From: an uncultured Opitutia bacterium
Lineage (GTDB): Bacteria > Verrucomicrobiota > Verrucomicrobiia > Opitutales > UBA953
Assembly (NCBI GenBank): GCA_937874455.1
Contig: CALNBE010000257.1
Span: forward strand, 1 to 21,811
Direction: 5' to 3'
DNA: 21,811 bases
Positions 1-7,790 of this stretch are shown here, piece by piece. Positions within the stretch are counted from its first letter, which is position 1. The number at the start of each line of letters is the position of its first letter. A model generated the notes under the pieces. It had not been told where the DNA came from. It saw nothing but the letters and a program-made list of their open reading frames with translations, and did no database searches. The translations under genes were made by a program, and so were the position numbers.

Positions 1-1
1 G

Positions 2-82
2 GTGAATTTCCAGGCGGACGGACGGCGCTCGCTGACGGTGGGAATCAGTTCTTGGCGCACGCAAACGGAGGCTTGGGCATGA
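2..82 (+). CDS. C-terminal tail of an upstream gene (partial)
   Basis: The frame beginning at base 2 is open for 26 codons and ends in TGA at 80-82. That stop overlaps the ATG of the next gene (79-81) as ATGA, the usual sign of translational coupling within an operon. The visible tail ends in ...SSWRTQTEAWA. Nothing in 26 residues identifies a family. The start lies before the window. It is probably another gene of the same pilus/secretion operon, because the overlap implies co-transcription with the PilT-like gene. The alternative is that this is chance open sequence; the exact ATGA junction and the good ribosome binding site inside it argue against that. Confidence 0.5.
   Translation: MNFQADGRRSLTVGISSWRTQTEAWA
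67..71 (+). promoter_or_regulatory. Ribosome binding site for the PilT-like gene
   Basis: GGAGG lies 7 bases before the ATG at 79. It decides the start: an in-frame TTG at 52 would add nine residues but has no such site before it. The site sits inside the last codons of the upstream gene, which fits coupled translation. Confidence 0.7.
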
Positions 83-1245
83 GCGCGGAAACGCTGCCTC
101 CGGTTTCCCCGGCCCCGTTGACGCGGGAGGTGCCCATCCGTTCGCTGGAACAATTGGTTCAGTATGCGACGGAAAAGCGGGCCTCGGACGTGCATGCCTG
201 TCTGGACGAGACGGTGGCGCTGCGGATTGACGGAGAGATTGCCCGCGAGCCGATCGTCACCGGCCAGGAGTTTTTCAACGAAATTTTGAACCGGCTGACC
301 CCGGAGCAAAGGGAAGGCTTTGTGAACAAGTCGCTGGCGGCGGACTTCGCCTGCAACTGCGCGGGCTGGGACATGCGCTGCCACCTGTTCAAGGCGGACA
401 CCCGGCCGATTCTGGCCATCCGCTTCATGCGCGGTGTGATTCCAACGATGGACGACTTGATGCTGCCGAAGGCGTTTCAGGACATCATCAAGGAAGGACG
501 GCCAACGGGAATGGTTTTGGTGACCGGCTACACGGGATCGGGGAAATCGACCACCCTGGCTGCGTCGATCGACTGGTTGAATCGCAACGAGGCCCTGCAC
601 ATCGTCACGCTGGAGCACCCGGTGGAATACCGGTATCATCCGATGAAAAGTGTGATCCGGCAGCGAGAAGTCGGGCGCGACGTGGTTTCCTTTGGTCACG
701 GGATGGTGGACGCGATGCGCGAGGATCCGGACGTCATTTTGATCGGCGAGTTGCGGGATGCGGAAACGGTGAAGGCGGCGGTTTCCGCCGCGGAGACCGG
801 GCACTTGGTTTTTGGCACGCTGCACACCCGAACGGCGGGCAGCACCATCAGCCGTATTTTGGACGTGATCCCCTCGGACGAGCGGGACCAGGTGCGCACC
901 ATGGTGGCCTCATCGCTGCTGGCGGTGATCGGCCAGCGCTTGATTCCGCGAATCGGCGGCGGGCGGGTGGCGGCGTTCGAGCTGCTGCTTAACTGCCCCG
1001 CGGTGGCAGGCGCGATCCGGGAGAACAAGCCCGGGCAAATTGCCAACGAAATCGCGGTGAAAAAGGACATGGGGATGATCGATTTCGACACCTGCCTGAT
1101 CGATTACGTTCGCAAGAAACTCATCGAGCCGGAGGTGGCGATCGAGACCTCGGACCGCCCGGAGGAAATTCGCAAACGCCTGGGAATGTCGCTGCGCCCG
1201 ACGGCACCCCGGATGGGCACCCCGGGGGCGAGCGTGCTCCGCTAA
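79..1245 (+). CDS. pilT: PilT-like twitching/retraction ATPase
   Basis: Cytoplasmic hexameric ATPase of the PilT branch of the secretion ATPases; family members depolymerise type IV pili. With the ATG at 79 it has 388 residues, somewhat longer than typical PilT (about 340-370). Seen in order: an N-terminal PAS-like region (about 10-120), Walker A GYTGSGKST at 150-158, an Asp-box region TLEHPVEY at 177-184, the PilT-typical QREVG stretch, Walker B with DPDVILIGE (216-224; catalytic Glu224), and the His-box ETGHLVFGTLHT. The C-terminal part carries the PilT-like QVRTMVASSLLAVIGQRL. Two oddities: the Asp box has His180 where most relatives have Asp (EDPIE), and the segment before the ATPase core has three cysteines (FACNCAGWDMRC). 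It heads an operon with secretin and GspE genes, so the machine may retract. It could be PilU rather than PilT; the superfamily is certain. Confidence 0.9.
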   Translation: MSAETLPPVSPAPLTREVPIRSLEQLVQYATEKRASDVHACLDETVALRIDGEIAREPIVTGQEFFNEILNRLTPEQREGFVNKSLAADFACNCAGWDMRCHLFKADTRPILAIRFMRGVIPTMDDLMLPKAFQDIIKEGRPTGMVLVTGYTGSGKSTTLAASIDWLNRNEALHIVTLEHPVEYRYHPMKSVIRQREVGRDVVSFGHGMVDAMREDPDVILIGELRDAETVKAAVSAAETGHLVFGTLHTRTAGSTISRILDVIPSDERDQVRTMVASSLLAVIGQRLIPRIGGGRVAAFELLLNCPAVAGAIRENKPGQIANEIAVKKDMGMIDFDTCLIDYVRKKLIEPEVAIETSDRPEEIRKRLGMSLRPTAPRMGTPGASVLR

Positions 1246-1266
1246 ACACTTTAAAAAGCACCACTC

Positions 1267-2970
1267 ATGTTGAATACGTTTCCATATTTTTGCCGCAAGG
1301 GGCTTCCCCTGTTTGCCTTGATGGTCGGTGTTGCCGGCGGATCGCCCTTGCGCGCGCAGGGATTGCCCGCAGCGGATCCGTATGCGGTTTCGCATTTGCC
1401 GCCGGAGGAAATTTTGCTCCGCCAGGTGCCCTATTTCAGCCAGGACAACCAGCCGGTGGCGAGTGTGCTGCAGGCGCTGGGACGATCCTGCGGGGTGACG
1501 ATTATTTGCGACAAGGATGTCAAAGGAAACGTCAACTTTGAGGCGCACAACCTGACTTTGCGCGGAGTGCTGGACGCCCTGTGCGCCTCGGAGGGTTACT
1601 TCTGGGAGCTGGAGGAAAGCGGCTACATCACGGTGCGCCGGTTCAAGACAATTCTCTACAAGATCGAATACCCGCAGATGGAGCGCAGCGGTTCGACCAA
1701 GTCCACCATCCAGCTCGGCAGCACCAATTACAGCGGCGGCGAAGGCAGCTCGGGGTCGAGTGGCGGCGGTGGTCGCAGCGGCGGTGGCGGTCGTGGTGGC
1801 AGCGGTGGCGAGGAGGAAACCGCGAGTGTCAGCGTGGAGCAGAAGAACAGCGTCAAATTTTGGGACGACATCGAAAAGCGCCTAGAGACCTTCAAGGCGC
1901 AGGACGAACAGGTCACCATCGACCGTTTTTCGGGAGTGATCGCCGTTCGGGCCTCGCAACGCACCCATCAGAACATTTCCAATTACATCGAGACGGTTAA
2001 TGGCCGGATCAACCAGCAGGTGGAGATCATCGGCAAGATCGTCGAAGTCACACTGGACAACCAGAACAAGCTGGGCGTGGACTGGAGCTTGGTGCGCGAG
2101 GCCAGCTGGGGCGACCTGATCTTTGGCCCCGGAGGAAATTCCCTTGGCTCGGACACCAACATCAAGGAGATGAACGGTGGCCAGTTACCCGGAGACCCCT
2201 TTGCCGGCACCATCGGCATGGGGAAGATCGAGGCGGTGATTCACGCACTGTCGCAGCAGGGCACCTTGAACACCGTGACGGCACCCCGCCTGGTGACGGC
2301 CAACAACCAGACCGCCTACATCAAGGACTCGCTGGACCAGCCGTTCTTCCAGCTCGATTCGAGCACCACCCAGTCAACCGTTGGCAGCAGCAGCGACAAT
2401 CTGATCGACAGCAAAAGCTACACCATCGAGACCATTTCCATCGGCACCATCATCGCGGTGACCCCGCACGTGGCGGACAACGGCGACATCAAGATGGACA
2501 TCACGCCGGCGATCACCCGCCTCAAGGAGGTGCTCTACGCGCCGAGCCCGGATGGCGATCCTGACAAGCAGGGGCAGTCGAACGCGCCCTCGCTCTATGT
2601 GAAGCAGATGTCCTCGATCGTGACATTGCGCTCTGGAGAAACGGCTGTGATCGGGGGAATTATCTCCGACACCGAGGCCACGCAGACCCGCAAAGTTCCT
2701 TTCTTCGGCGACCTGCCGTGGCTGGGCGGACTGTTCCGCACCGACGCCAAGATCAACCAGAAAACCGAGTTGGTGATTTTTGTGACGCCGCGAATCATCA
2801 ACGCTGGCAGCACTCTGACCCCGGAGGCGGCCCGCCTGTCGGCCCGCGACAGCCGCGCGGTCCGCGCCAACTTGAGTGTCAACGGCACCCGGCCCGCCCG
2901 GGATATGGCGCCGATCGGCTCGCCGATGAACGACCAGACTCCGGTGCAAAGCATTTCTCTCATCGACTAA
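1267..2970 (+). CDS. gspD: Secretin, GspD/PilQ/MshL family
   Basis: Forms the outer-membrane channel through which a pilus or secreted proteins leave. It has 567 residues, shorter than GspD (about 650) and close to MshL or PilN-type secretins. A signal peptide covers about residues 1-31 (hydrophobic core LPLFALMVGVAGG). One short N-terminal (STN/N0) domain spans about 55-127. A Gly/Ser linker of about 26 residues follows (156-181), then a ring-building segment (197-247) and the secretin core (about 250-512) with VPFFGDLPWLGGLF at 477-490 and TELVIFVTPRII at 500-511. The multiple N1-N2 domains of classical GspD are missing. A 55-residue C-terminal tail follows the last strand; I see no lipobox, so a pilotin would have to bind elsewhere. 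No clear Shine-Dalgarno precedes the ATG. It lies 21 bases after the PilT gene and 24 before the GspE gene. Secretin identity is certain; the subtype is not. Confidence 0.95.
   Translation: MLNTFPYFCRKGLPLFALMVGVAGGSPLRAQGLPAADPYAVSHLPPEEILLRQVPYFSQDNQPVASVLQALGRSCGVTIICDKDVKGNVNFEAHNLTLRGVLDALCASEGYFWELEESGYITVRRFKTILYKIEYPQMERSGSTKSTIQLGSTNYSGGEGSSGSSGGGGRSGGGGRGGSGGEEETASVSVEQKNSVKFWDDIEKRLETFKAQDEQVTIDRFSGVIAVRASQRTHQNISNYIETVNGRINQQVEIIGKIVEVTLDNQNKLGVDWSLVREASWGDLIFGPGGNSLGSDTNIKEMNGGQLPGDPFAGTIGMGKIEAVIHALSQQGTLNTVTAPRLVTANNQTAYIKDSLDQPFFQLDSSTTQSTVGSSSDNLIDSKSYTIETISIGTIIAVTPHVADNGDIKMDITPAITRLKEVLYAPSPDGDPDKQGQSNAPSLYVKQMSSIVTLRSGETAVIGGIISDTEATQTRKVPFFGDLPWLGGLFRTDAKINQKTELVIFVTPRIINAGSTLTPEAARLSARDSRAVRANLSVNGTRPARDMAPIGSPMNDQTPVQSISLID
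1732..1809 (+). repeat. Low-complexity Gly/Ser-coding tract in the secretin gene
   Basis: About 78 bases of near-repeated GGCGGTGG/CGCAGC units encode residues 156-181 of the secretin, almost only Gly and Ser with two Arg and one Glu. It links the STN domain to the rest of the protein and is probably a flexible hinge. Such tracts are prone to length change by slippage. Confidence 0.7.
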
Positions 2971-2994
2971 GACCGCGCGCCCAGGAAAATTTCC

Positions 2995-4779
2995 ATGTCC
3001 GAACCAACCGTCATCCACACCCCGCCCGAAAAGGCGACCCCTGCTCCGGAAAAGAAAGCCGTGGGCCAGGTCTCGCTGGGCGCGTTGTTGGGGAAGGGCG
3101 GGAAGGGCAATGCCAACGGCCGTTTCGAAAGCGACTTTCTGTGGATGCCGGCGGCGCTGCGCGACAGCGGCGTGGGCGAGTCGAGCATCAAGCTGGCGAC
3201 GGATTATTACAATCAAAACGGCCGCCGGATGAGCTTTGGAGCGGTGTTGCTGGAGTTGGGCATTCTCACGCCCAGCCGCATTGCCGATCTGATTGCCGCG
3301 CACCACAAGTTTGAGACGATTTCCCTTGGCCCGGTGCGCGTGCCTGCGGATGCCGCCCGGTTGATCCCGGTGACGATTGCCCGCCGGATGAAGGTCGTGC
3401 CGATCAAACGTCTCGGGCACAAGGTGACCTTGGCGGTGAGCGATCCTTCGATTCCTGGCTTTGCGGAAGTGACGCAGATGCTCGGGCGCTACGGCATTGT
3501 CGAGTTTGAATACCTGATCGCCCAGGAGGCGGAAATCCTCGCCAAGCTGGAGGAAATTTTTGCCTCGAAGGCCGATGCCTCGGACCCCAGCCGTTTCTTT
3601 GACCAACTGGTGGCGGAGGCGGTGAACCTCGGCGCCTCGGACATCCACGTGGTGCCGGAGGAAACGCTGACCCAGATCAAGCTGCGCATCGACGGTGTGA
3701 TCCATCCGCACAAGGTGGTGGATCTGGCGGTGCGCGAGGCGGTGGTGGCCCGGGTCAAAATGAAGGGCGGGTTGGACATTGCGTTGCGCCACGTGCCGCA
3801 GGACGGCCGCGCCAAGCTGATCATCAACGGGAAAAAGGTGAACCTGCGCTTTTCTTCCCTGCCCACGCTCTTCGGCGAAAGCATTGTTTTGCGTATTCTC
3901 GACCAGTCGAAGGGCATCGTGCCGCTGCACAAGCTGGGGATGCTCGACGACACCAAGGCGGCGATTTTGACCGCGGCCAACGCGCCCTTCGGCTTCACCT
4001 ACTTTGTCGGCCCGACGGGCTCGGGGAAAACCACCTCGCTCTACTCCATCATCAACACCCTCGACGTCACCAACTACACCATGATGACGCTGGAGGATCC
4101 GATTGAATACGAGTTCCGCAACATCCGGCAGACGGAAGTGACGGAGCAGTTGACCTTCGCGATGGGGCTGCGGTCTTTACTGCGGCAGGATCCGGATTAC
4201 ATTTTGGTGGGGGAAACGCGCGACAAGGAAACGGCGGAACTTTCGATGCGGGCGGCGCTGACCGGCCACACCGGGTTCTCGACCCTGCACGCGAACACCG
4301 CGCTGGGCGGAATCGCCCGGTTGATCGATATCGGCGTGGAGCCGAGCATCATCATCAGCGCGGTGAATCTTTTTGTCTCCCAGCGACTGGTGCGCCGCTT
4401 GTGCGCTTGCAAGGAGCCGCATCCGCAAAGCGCCGCGCTGGCGGAAGTGAACGACATCCGGCTGGAGCCGGGACAAACCCTTTATCGTCCAAAACCCGGT
4501 GGCTGCGCCACCTGTGGCGGCGGCGGCTACAAAGGCCGGGTGGGCCTTTACGAGTGCCGTCCCGTGGAACCCTTCGCGGACATCATCATCCGCATGGGGA
4601 AGGACGCGCTCCGCGACTGCGAAGCGGAAGCGAAACGAATTTGTGCCATCGAAACTGAGCAAACAGGAAGCTCGATTTTCCGCACCCTGCGGCAAGACGG
4701 CTTTATCAAAGCAGCCCAGGGGCAGACTTCCATTGAGGAAGTGATCGCACAAACGGAGTCGGAAGACTCCGAATCCTAA
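2995..4779 (+). CDS. gspE: Assembly ATPase, GspE/PilB/MshE family
   Basis: Cytoplasmic ATPase that drives pilus or pseudopilus assembly; 594 residues, the normal size for PilB/MshE. In order: a Pro/Lys-rich start, an MshEN-type N-terminal domain (about 50-190), a PAS-like domain with SRFFDQLVAEAVNLGASDIH, Walker A GPTGSGKTT (339-347), Asp box TLEDPIEYE, Walker B DPDYILVGE (399-407, Glu407), and the His-box TGHTGFSTLHAN. The four-cysteine zinc site is complete: Cys470 and Cys472 (CAC), then Cys504 and Cys507 (CATC), followed by GYKGRVGLYE. The Asp box is canonical here, unlike in the PilT-like protein upstream. AGGA at 2983-2986, eight bases before the ATG, is a moderate ribosome binding site. 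It sits 24 bases after the secretin gene and 23 before the first prepilin gene. GspE and PilB cannot be told apart from sequence alone; the PilT next door favours a pilus-like role. Confidence 0.95.
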   Translation: MSEPTVIHTPPEKATPAPEKKAVGQVSLGALLGKGGKGNANGRFESDFLWMPAALRDSGVGESSIKLATDYYNQNGRRMSFGAVLLELGILTPSRIADLIAAHHKFETISLGPVRVPADAARLIPVTIARRMKVVPIKRLGHKVTLAVSDPSIPGFAEVTQMLGRYGIVEFEYLIAQEAEILAKLEEIFASKADASDPSRFFDQLVAEAVNLGASDIHVVPEETLTQIKLRIDGVIHPHKVVDLAVREAVVARVKMKGGLDIALRHVPQDGRAKLIINGKKVNLRFSSLPTLFGESIVLRILDQSKGIVPLHKLGMLDDTKAAILTAANAPFGFTYFVGPTGSGKTTSLYSIINTLDVTNYTMMTLEDPIEYEFRNIRQTEVTEQLTFAMGLRSLLRQDPDYILVGETRDKETAELSMRAALTGHTGFSTLHANTALGGIARLIDIGVEPSIIISAVNLFVSQRLVRRLCACKEPHPQSAALAEVNDIRLEPGQTLYRPKPGGCATCGGGGYKGRVGLYECRPVEPFADIIIRMGKDALRDCEAEAKRICAIETEQTGSSIFRTLRQDGFIKAAQGQTSIEEVIAQTESEDSES

Positions 4780-4802
4780 AAAACACACAATACCAAAATA
4801 CC

Positions 4803-5654
4803 ATGAAACGTAATCAACGTAAGTTCCGCAAGGGTTTCACCCTCGTCGAAATGCTCGGCGTGCTCGCGATCATCGCGATCCTCATGAGCATCGTCGCCGT
4901 CGGCGTTCTCTCTGCGATCAATCGCACCCGCATCGTTGCGACGATGTCGAACTTCAAGAATCTGGAAACCGCGATCCTCGGATTTGTGGCCCTTCCGGAA
5001 GCTTCCGGCAAACTGCCGATCACCAAGGCTGGTGCCACCGTTTTGGCCAAGCAGAAAATGGCCCTCACCATGGCGACCAACAGCGGTACCCAAGCCATGA
5101 CAACCGGCGAAACGCCTTCGTTGCACTTGGAAATTCCTTTCCTCTCCTCGGGCCTCTTGGAGCGGAATCCAACCTGGCGCGTGGGTAGTGACGGTATTGC
5201 CACCGGACAGATGGTTCTCGCTGAAGAGCGTGGCTGGAATCGCAACAAGGGTGCTTTCAGCTTGCTGACGCAAACCAGCGGCACTGTCGGCACTGCGAAT
5301 GATTGGTCTGACTATGTTCGCGCTGAGTGCGCTCCAGTGGACAACACCATTGCGCTGGCCGACACAGGAAAGCTGCACACGGATAAGGCCATGATGAAAG
5401 CGGACGGCGTGAATTTCTATCTGGATGGCACCACCAGCCTCCCCAGCGGAACTCGCGTTGCCTATGTGGTCATCCCGGGCCTCAGCCTGAAGGACGCCGC
5501 CAAGCTCTCGGAAGAGCTGAACGGTACTTTGAATGAAACTGATTTGAATGCGGCGACTCCGGTTCAGTATCAGACCAAGGGACGCTTCGTCTTCGCAGCA
5601 CCTGGAACGGGTGAAGACTCCGTGACCGGTTTCTACTTCCTCGCGAACATCTAA
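4803..5654 (+). CDS. Prepilin-like protein 1 (type IV pilin/GspG-type N-terminus)
   Basis: Substrate of a prepilin peptidase and probable subunit of the fibre. The leader has 11 residues and is Lys/Arg-rich, with cleavage predicted at Gly11|Phe12. The mature N-terminus is FTLVEMLGVLAIIAILMSIV, with the conserved Glu at mature position 5 (Glu16). The whole protein is 283 residues, about twice a usual GspG or PilA, and its globular part resembles no family I recognise. There is no visible disulfide pair. No Shine-Dalgarno precedes the ATG. It follows the GspE gene by 23 bases and is followed by the only gap of the cluster, which holds two stem-loops; this suggests its mRNA level is set separately, as expected for a major subunit. 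It may be the major pilin; the second prepilin gene at 11444 is the rival for that role. Confidence 0.88.
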   Translation: MKRNQRKFRKGFTLVEMLGVLAIIAILMSIVAVGVLSAINRTRIVATMSNFKNLETAILGFVALPEASGKLPITKAGATVLAKQKMALTMATNSGTQAMTTGETPSLHLEIPFLSSGLLERNPTWRVGSDGIATGQMVLAEERGWNRNKGAFSLLTQTSGTVGTANDWSDYVRAECAPVDNTIALADTGKLHTDKAMMKADGVNFYLDGTTSLPSGTRVAYVVIPGLSLKDAAKLSEELNGTLNETDLNAATPVQYQTKGRFVFAAPGTGEDSVTGFYFLANI

Positions 5655-5711
5655 CCTGCGGGGCGAATACTTTGAGGAGAATTTGATGTAAAAAATTTCC
5701 CCCAAGGGATC

Positions 5712-5738
5712 GGGAGCCGTGTTTAGGGCACGGCCCCC
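5712..5738 (+). other. Stem-loop 1 downstream of prepilin gene 1
   Basis: A 10-bp stem (5712-5721 with 5729-5738, one A-C mismatch) encloses a 7-base loop. No T-run follows, so it is not a standard intrinsic terminator. It may protect the 3' end of the pilin mRNA or help partial termination. Confidence 0.5.
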
Positions 5739-5773
5739 GAAGTCGCCCAACGAGTTAGTGCTTTAGCTTAAAC

Positions 5774-5811
5774 GGCAGGTCGGAAGTTTTTTTAAAACAT
5801 TCCGGCCTGCC
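5774..5811 (+). terminator. Stem-loop 2: possible attenuator or terminator after prepilin gene 1
   Basis: Bases 5774-5785 pair with 5800-5811 over 12 positions (11 Watson-Crick plus one G-T) around a 14-base loop. The loop itself holds the T-run and A-run; the bases after the stem (CTTTCACTC) are only weakly T-rich. It sits 19 bases before the ATG at 5831. It could end part of the transcription after the pilin gene, act as a processing site, or hinder translation of the next gene. The stem is seen directly; the role is inference. Confidence 0.4.
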
Positions 5812-5830
5812 CTTTCACTCATTCAACGAC

Positions 5831-7207
5831 ATGGCCAAAACTGAAACCGTTTTCATCTGGGAGAAAAGTCTCTATTGCAGCGTGTCCGGCAAGGGCTGGC
5901 GCGGCTTTCCTTTGGCGCGTCTGGAGGACGCGGTGGCGCTCATCCAGGAGCACACGAAGGAAGGGACGCGGATCAACCTGATCTACGACCCGGATGTCCT
6001 GCACACGGAATACACGGAGTGCCCGACGGGTCCGCGCAACATTGTGCGCGAGGCGGTGGCGGCGACGCACGAGGCCATTGGCAACATGCACACGGCTTGG
6101 GGATTCCAGACGCCGGTGCCCATTCCCGGATCGAACGGGAACAACAGCACCTTTGTTTCGTATGAAACGGTGCCCTCACTTTTACTCCTCCGCAAGAGCT
6201 TGGAGGAAATCAAGCGGCCCATTCACCGGGCCCATCCGCTGCTGAGCTTGGCGACGCAGGCGGGTGCCCAGCCGGGGCGGACCACCATTTTCATCGTCGT
6301 CGAAAACGAGAAGCAGGCGTTCATCTACCTGCACACGGCGACCGGAGTGCGGGCCTGCCGCAAGTTGTACGCGGGCAAACGCTCCGACTACTATGACGTC
6401 TGGGCGGAAATCAGCCTGGTTTTCGGTGAATACGGCATCACCTTTGAGGACGGCGGCCAGCGGCCGGCGGTGCGGGTGTATCAGGCGCACGACACGGACA
6501 TCAAAACCCAGTGTTCCTATTGGGACTCCCTGCAGCAGATGGCGCAGGTGGAGGTTTATAACTTTTCGGTGCTGGCCAGCATGGCGGGCAATCTGCCGGG
6601 CCGCCATACCAGCTCCCTGATGGAGGACATGCCGCGCACCGTGCGGATGGATCTGGGTTTTCAGATCGCTTGCGGCATCTTCGGCCTGGCCCTGCTGGGT
6701 GTGGGTATTTACGCCTTCTTTGTGCTCGGGGAGCAAAATCGCCAGATCGGTGATTTGATGCGCGAGCAGCAAAACTACACTGCACAAAAAACGCTCCTGC
6801 TGCGCAACAAGGCGGAGATGGAAAAATTGCAGACGCTGTATGCGCAGGACATCTTTGAGGCCGGCAGCAGCCGCTGGAAATTCCTCGACACGGTGGTGCG
6901 CATTACTCCGCGGGAGGCCACCTTGCTCAGCGTCTCGGCGGGATCGCCGATGCGGGCGGGCGGGGAGGAAAAACACGCCTTTCAAGTGGACGGCATTTTT
7001 TGGAACGCCGGGATGGACGCTGCGTCAGCGCGTTCCGCCGGGAGCAGCAACACTCTGATCACGCCGATTACCATGGGACTCTCAAAGGAAATTCCCGGCC
7101 TGCTGGTTACCGAGGATCCGAACGCATTGCGCACAAGCACGGGGGATTTCACCATCAAAGGCCGCACCCCGGTTCCCGCGAACGAAACCGTCGCGGAGAA
7201 AAAATAA
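5831..7207 (+). CDS. GspL/PilM-PilN-like inner-membrane protein
   Basis: Likely the scaffold that links the cytoplasmic ATPase to the periplasmic part of the machine. It has 458 residues in three parts. A cytoplasmic region (1-272) is laid out like the degenerate actin-like fold of PilM/GspL, although I see no clear nucleotide-binding motif. One membrane span lies at about 275-299 (hydrophobic, ending VGIYAFFVLG). A periplasmic part (300-458) starts with a coiled-coil stretch (NRQIGDLMREQQNY...) and then has a domain placed like the ferredoxin-like fold of PilN/GspL (FLDTVVRITPREATLLSVS). This matches a PilM-PilN fusion or GspL, and the next gene has the matching PilO/GspM layout. No Shine-Dalgarno precedes the ATG; stem-loop 2 ends 19 bases upstream. 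Assignment rests on architecture and gene order; sequence similarity is faint. Confidence 0.7.
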   Translation: MAKTETVFIWEKSLYCSVSGKGWRGFPLARLEDAVALIQEHTKEGTRINLIYDPDVLHTEYTECPTGPRNIVREAVAATHEAIGNMHTAWGFQTPVPIPGSNGNNSTFVSYETVPSLLLLRKSLEEIKRPIHRAHPLLSLATQAGAQPGRTTIFIVVENEKQAFIYLHTATGVRACRKLYAGKRSDYYDVWAEISLVFGEYGITFEDGGQRPAVRVYQAHDTDIKTQCSYWDSLQQMAQVEVYNFSVLASMAGNLPGRHTSSLMEDMPRTVRMDLGFQIACGIFGLALLGVGIYAFFVLGEQNRQIGDLMREQQNYTAQKTLLLRNKAEMEKLQTLYAQDIFEAGSSRWKFLDTVVRITPREATLLSVSAGSPMRAGGEEKHAFQVDGIFWNAGMDAASARSAGSSNTLITPITMGLSKEIPGLLVTEDPNALRTSTGDFTIKGRTPVPANETVAEKK

Positions 7208-7238
7208 GTCAACGAAAGCCTGACCAACACGCACAACC

Positions 7239-7790
7239 ATGCAGCAGGAAAAGAAAATCACTTACCGCGTTTCCCCGCTTTGGGTCGTCCTGCTGGTCTT
7301 CATTTTGGGAGGACTGGCGGGAGGAACGTACTATTACATCAACACGCAGGACCAGAACGCCAGGAGCATCCGGCAACTGAACGCCTCCAATGGGAAATTG
7401 AAGACGGAGGTGACCCAACTGACGGGACAGTATTCCACCAGCAAGTTGGATGTGGTGCAGCAGGAAACGAACACCATCAAGGCGACGATGATCTCGGGCG
7501 CCGAGGCGGACAGCCTGCTGGCGGGCTTGCGCCCCCACTGGGTGATCGAGTCGCGCTCGGACGAGGTTAATTCGGAATTTACCCACCGCCGCTACACGCT
7601 GGTGCGGGGCGCGGCCGAGGTCGCGATCTGGCCGGAGGTGCAGTCGGTGCTGAGCATGTTGAAAAAACAACCGAACCTGGCCTTGAACCATTTTAAAATC
7701 CAAACCGCCGGAGACAGCCGGAAACGGAATTTCAGCCGTATCACCGTCAGCATCTCCATTTACATTCGCAACCCGGAAACCGCATCATGA
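7239..7790 (+). CDS. PilO/GspM-like inner-membrane protein
   Basis: 183 residues: a short basic cytoplasmic start, one membrane span at about 12-34 (SPLWVVLLVFILGGLAGGTYYYI), a coiled-coil stretch (about 38-85) and a small C-terminal domain (about 100-180). This is the layout of PilO and GspM, which pair with PilN or GspL through the periplasmic ferredoxin-like domains. The gene follows the GspL/PilN-like gene, as in T4P and T2SS operons, and its stop overlaps the next start as ATGA (7787-7790), so the next gene is translationally coupled to it. No Shine-Dalgarno is visible. The call comes from topology and order rather than from diagnostic residues. Confidence 0.65.
   Translation: MQQEKKITYRVSPLWVVLLVFILGGLAGGTYYYINTQDQNARSIRQLNASNGKLKTEVTQLTGQYSTSKLDVVQQETNTIKATMISGAEADSLLAGLRPHWVIESRSDEVNSEFTHRRYTLVRGAAEVAIWPEVQSVLSMLKKQPNLALNHFKIQTAGDSRKRNFSRITVSISIYIRNPETAS

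Noticed and set aside
52..78. TTG start at 52 for the PilT-like gene
   Set aside because: The ATG at 79 has GGAGG at the right distance and forms an ATGA overlap with the upstream stop; the nine extra residues show no family resemblance.
1726..1815. The glycine-rich tract as a CRISPR-like or tandem array
   Set aside because: Units are irregular, in frame, and encode a simple Gly/Ser linker; there are no spacers.
2374..3930. A 518-codon open frame on the minus strand across the secretin and GspE genes
   Set aside because: Both + strand genes here have complete, recognisable motifs, and the antisense product has Arg/His-rich shadow composition.
5655..5830. A promoter in the gap after prepilin gene 1
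   Set aside because: I found no -35/-10 pair with acceptable spacing; the AT-rich bits (5690-5700, 5786-5799) are not arranged as a promoter.
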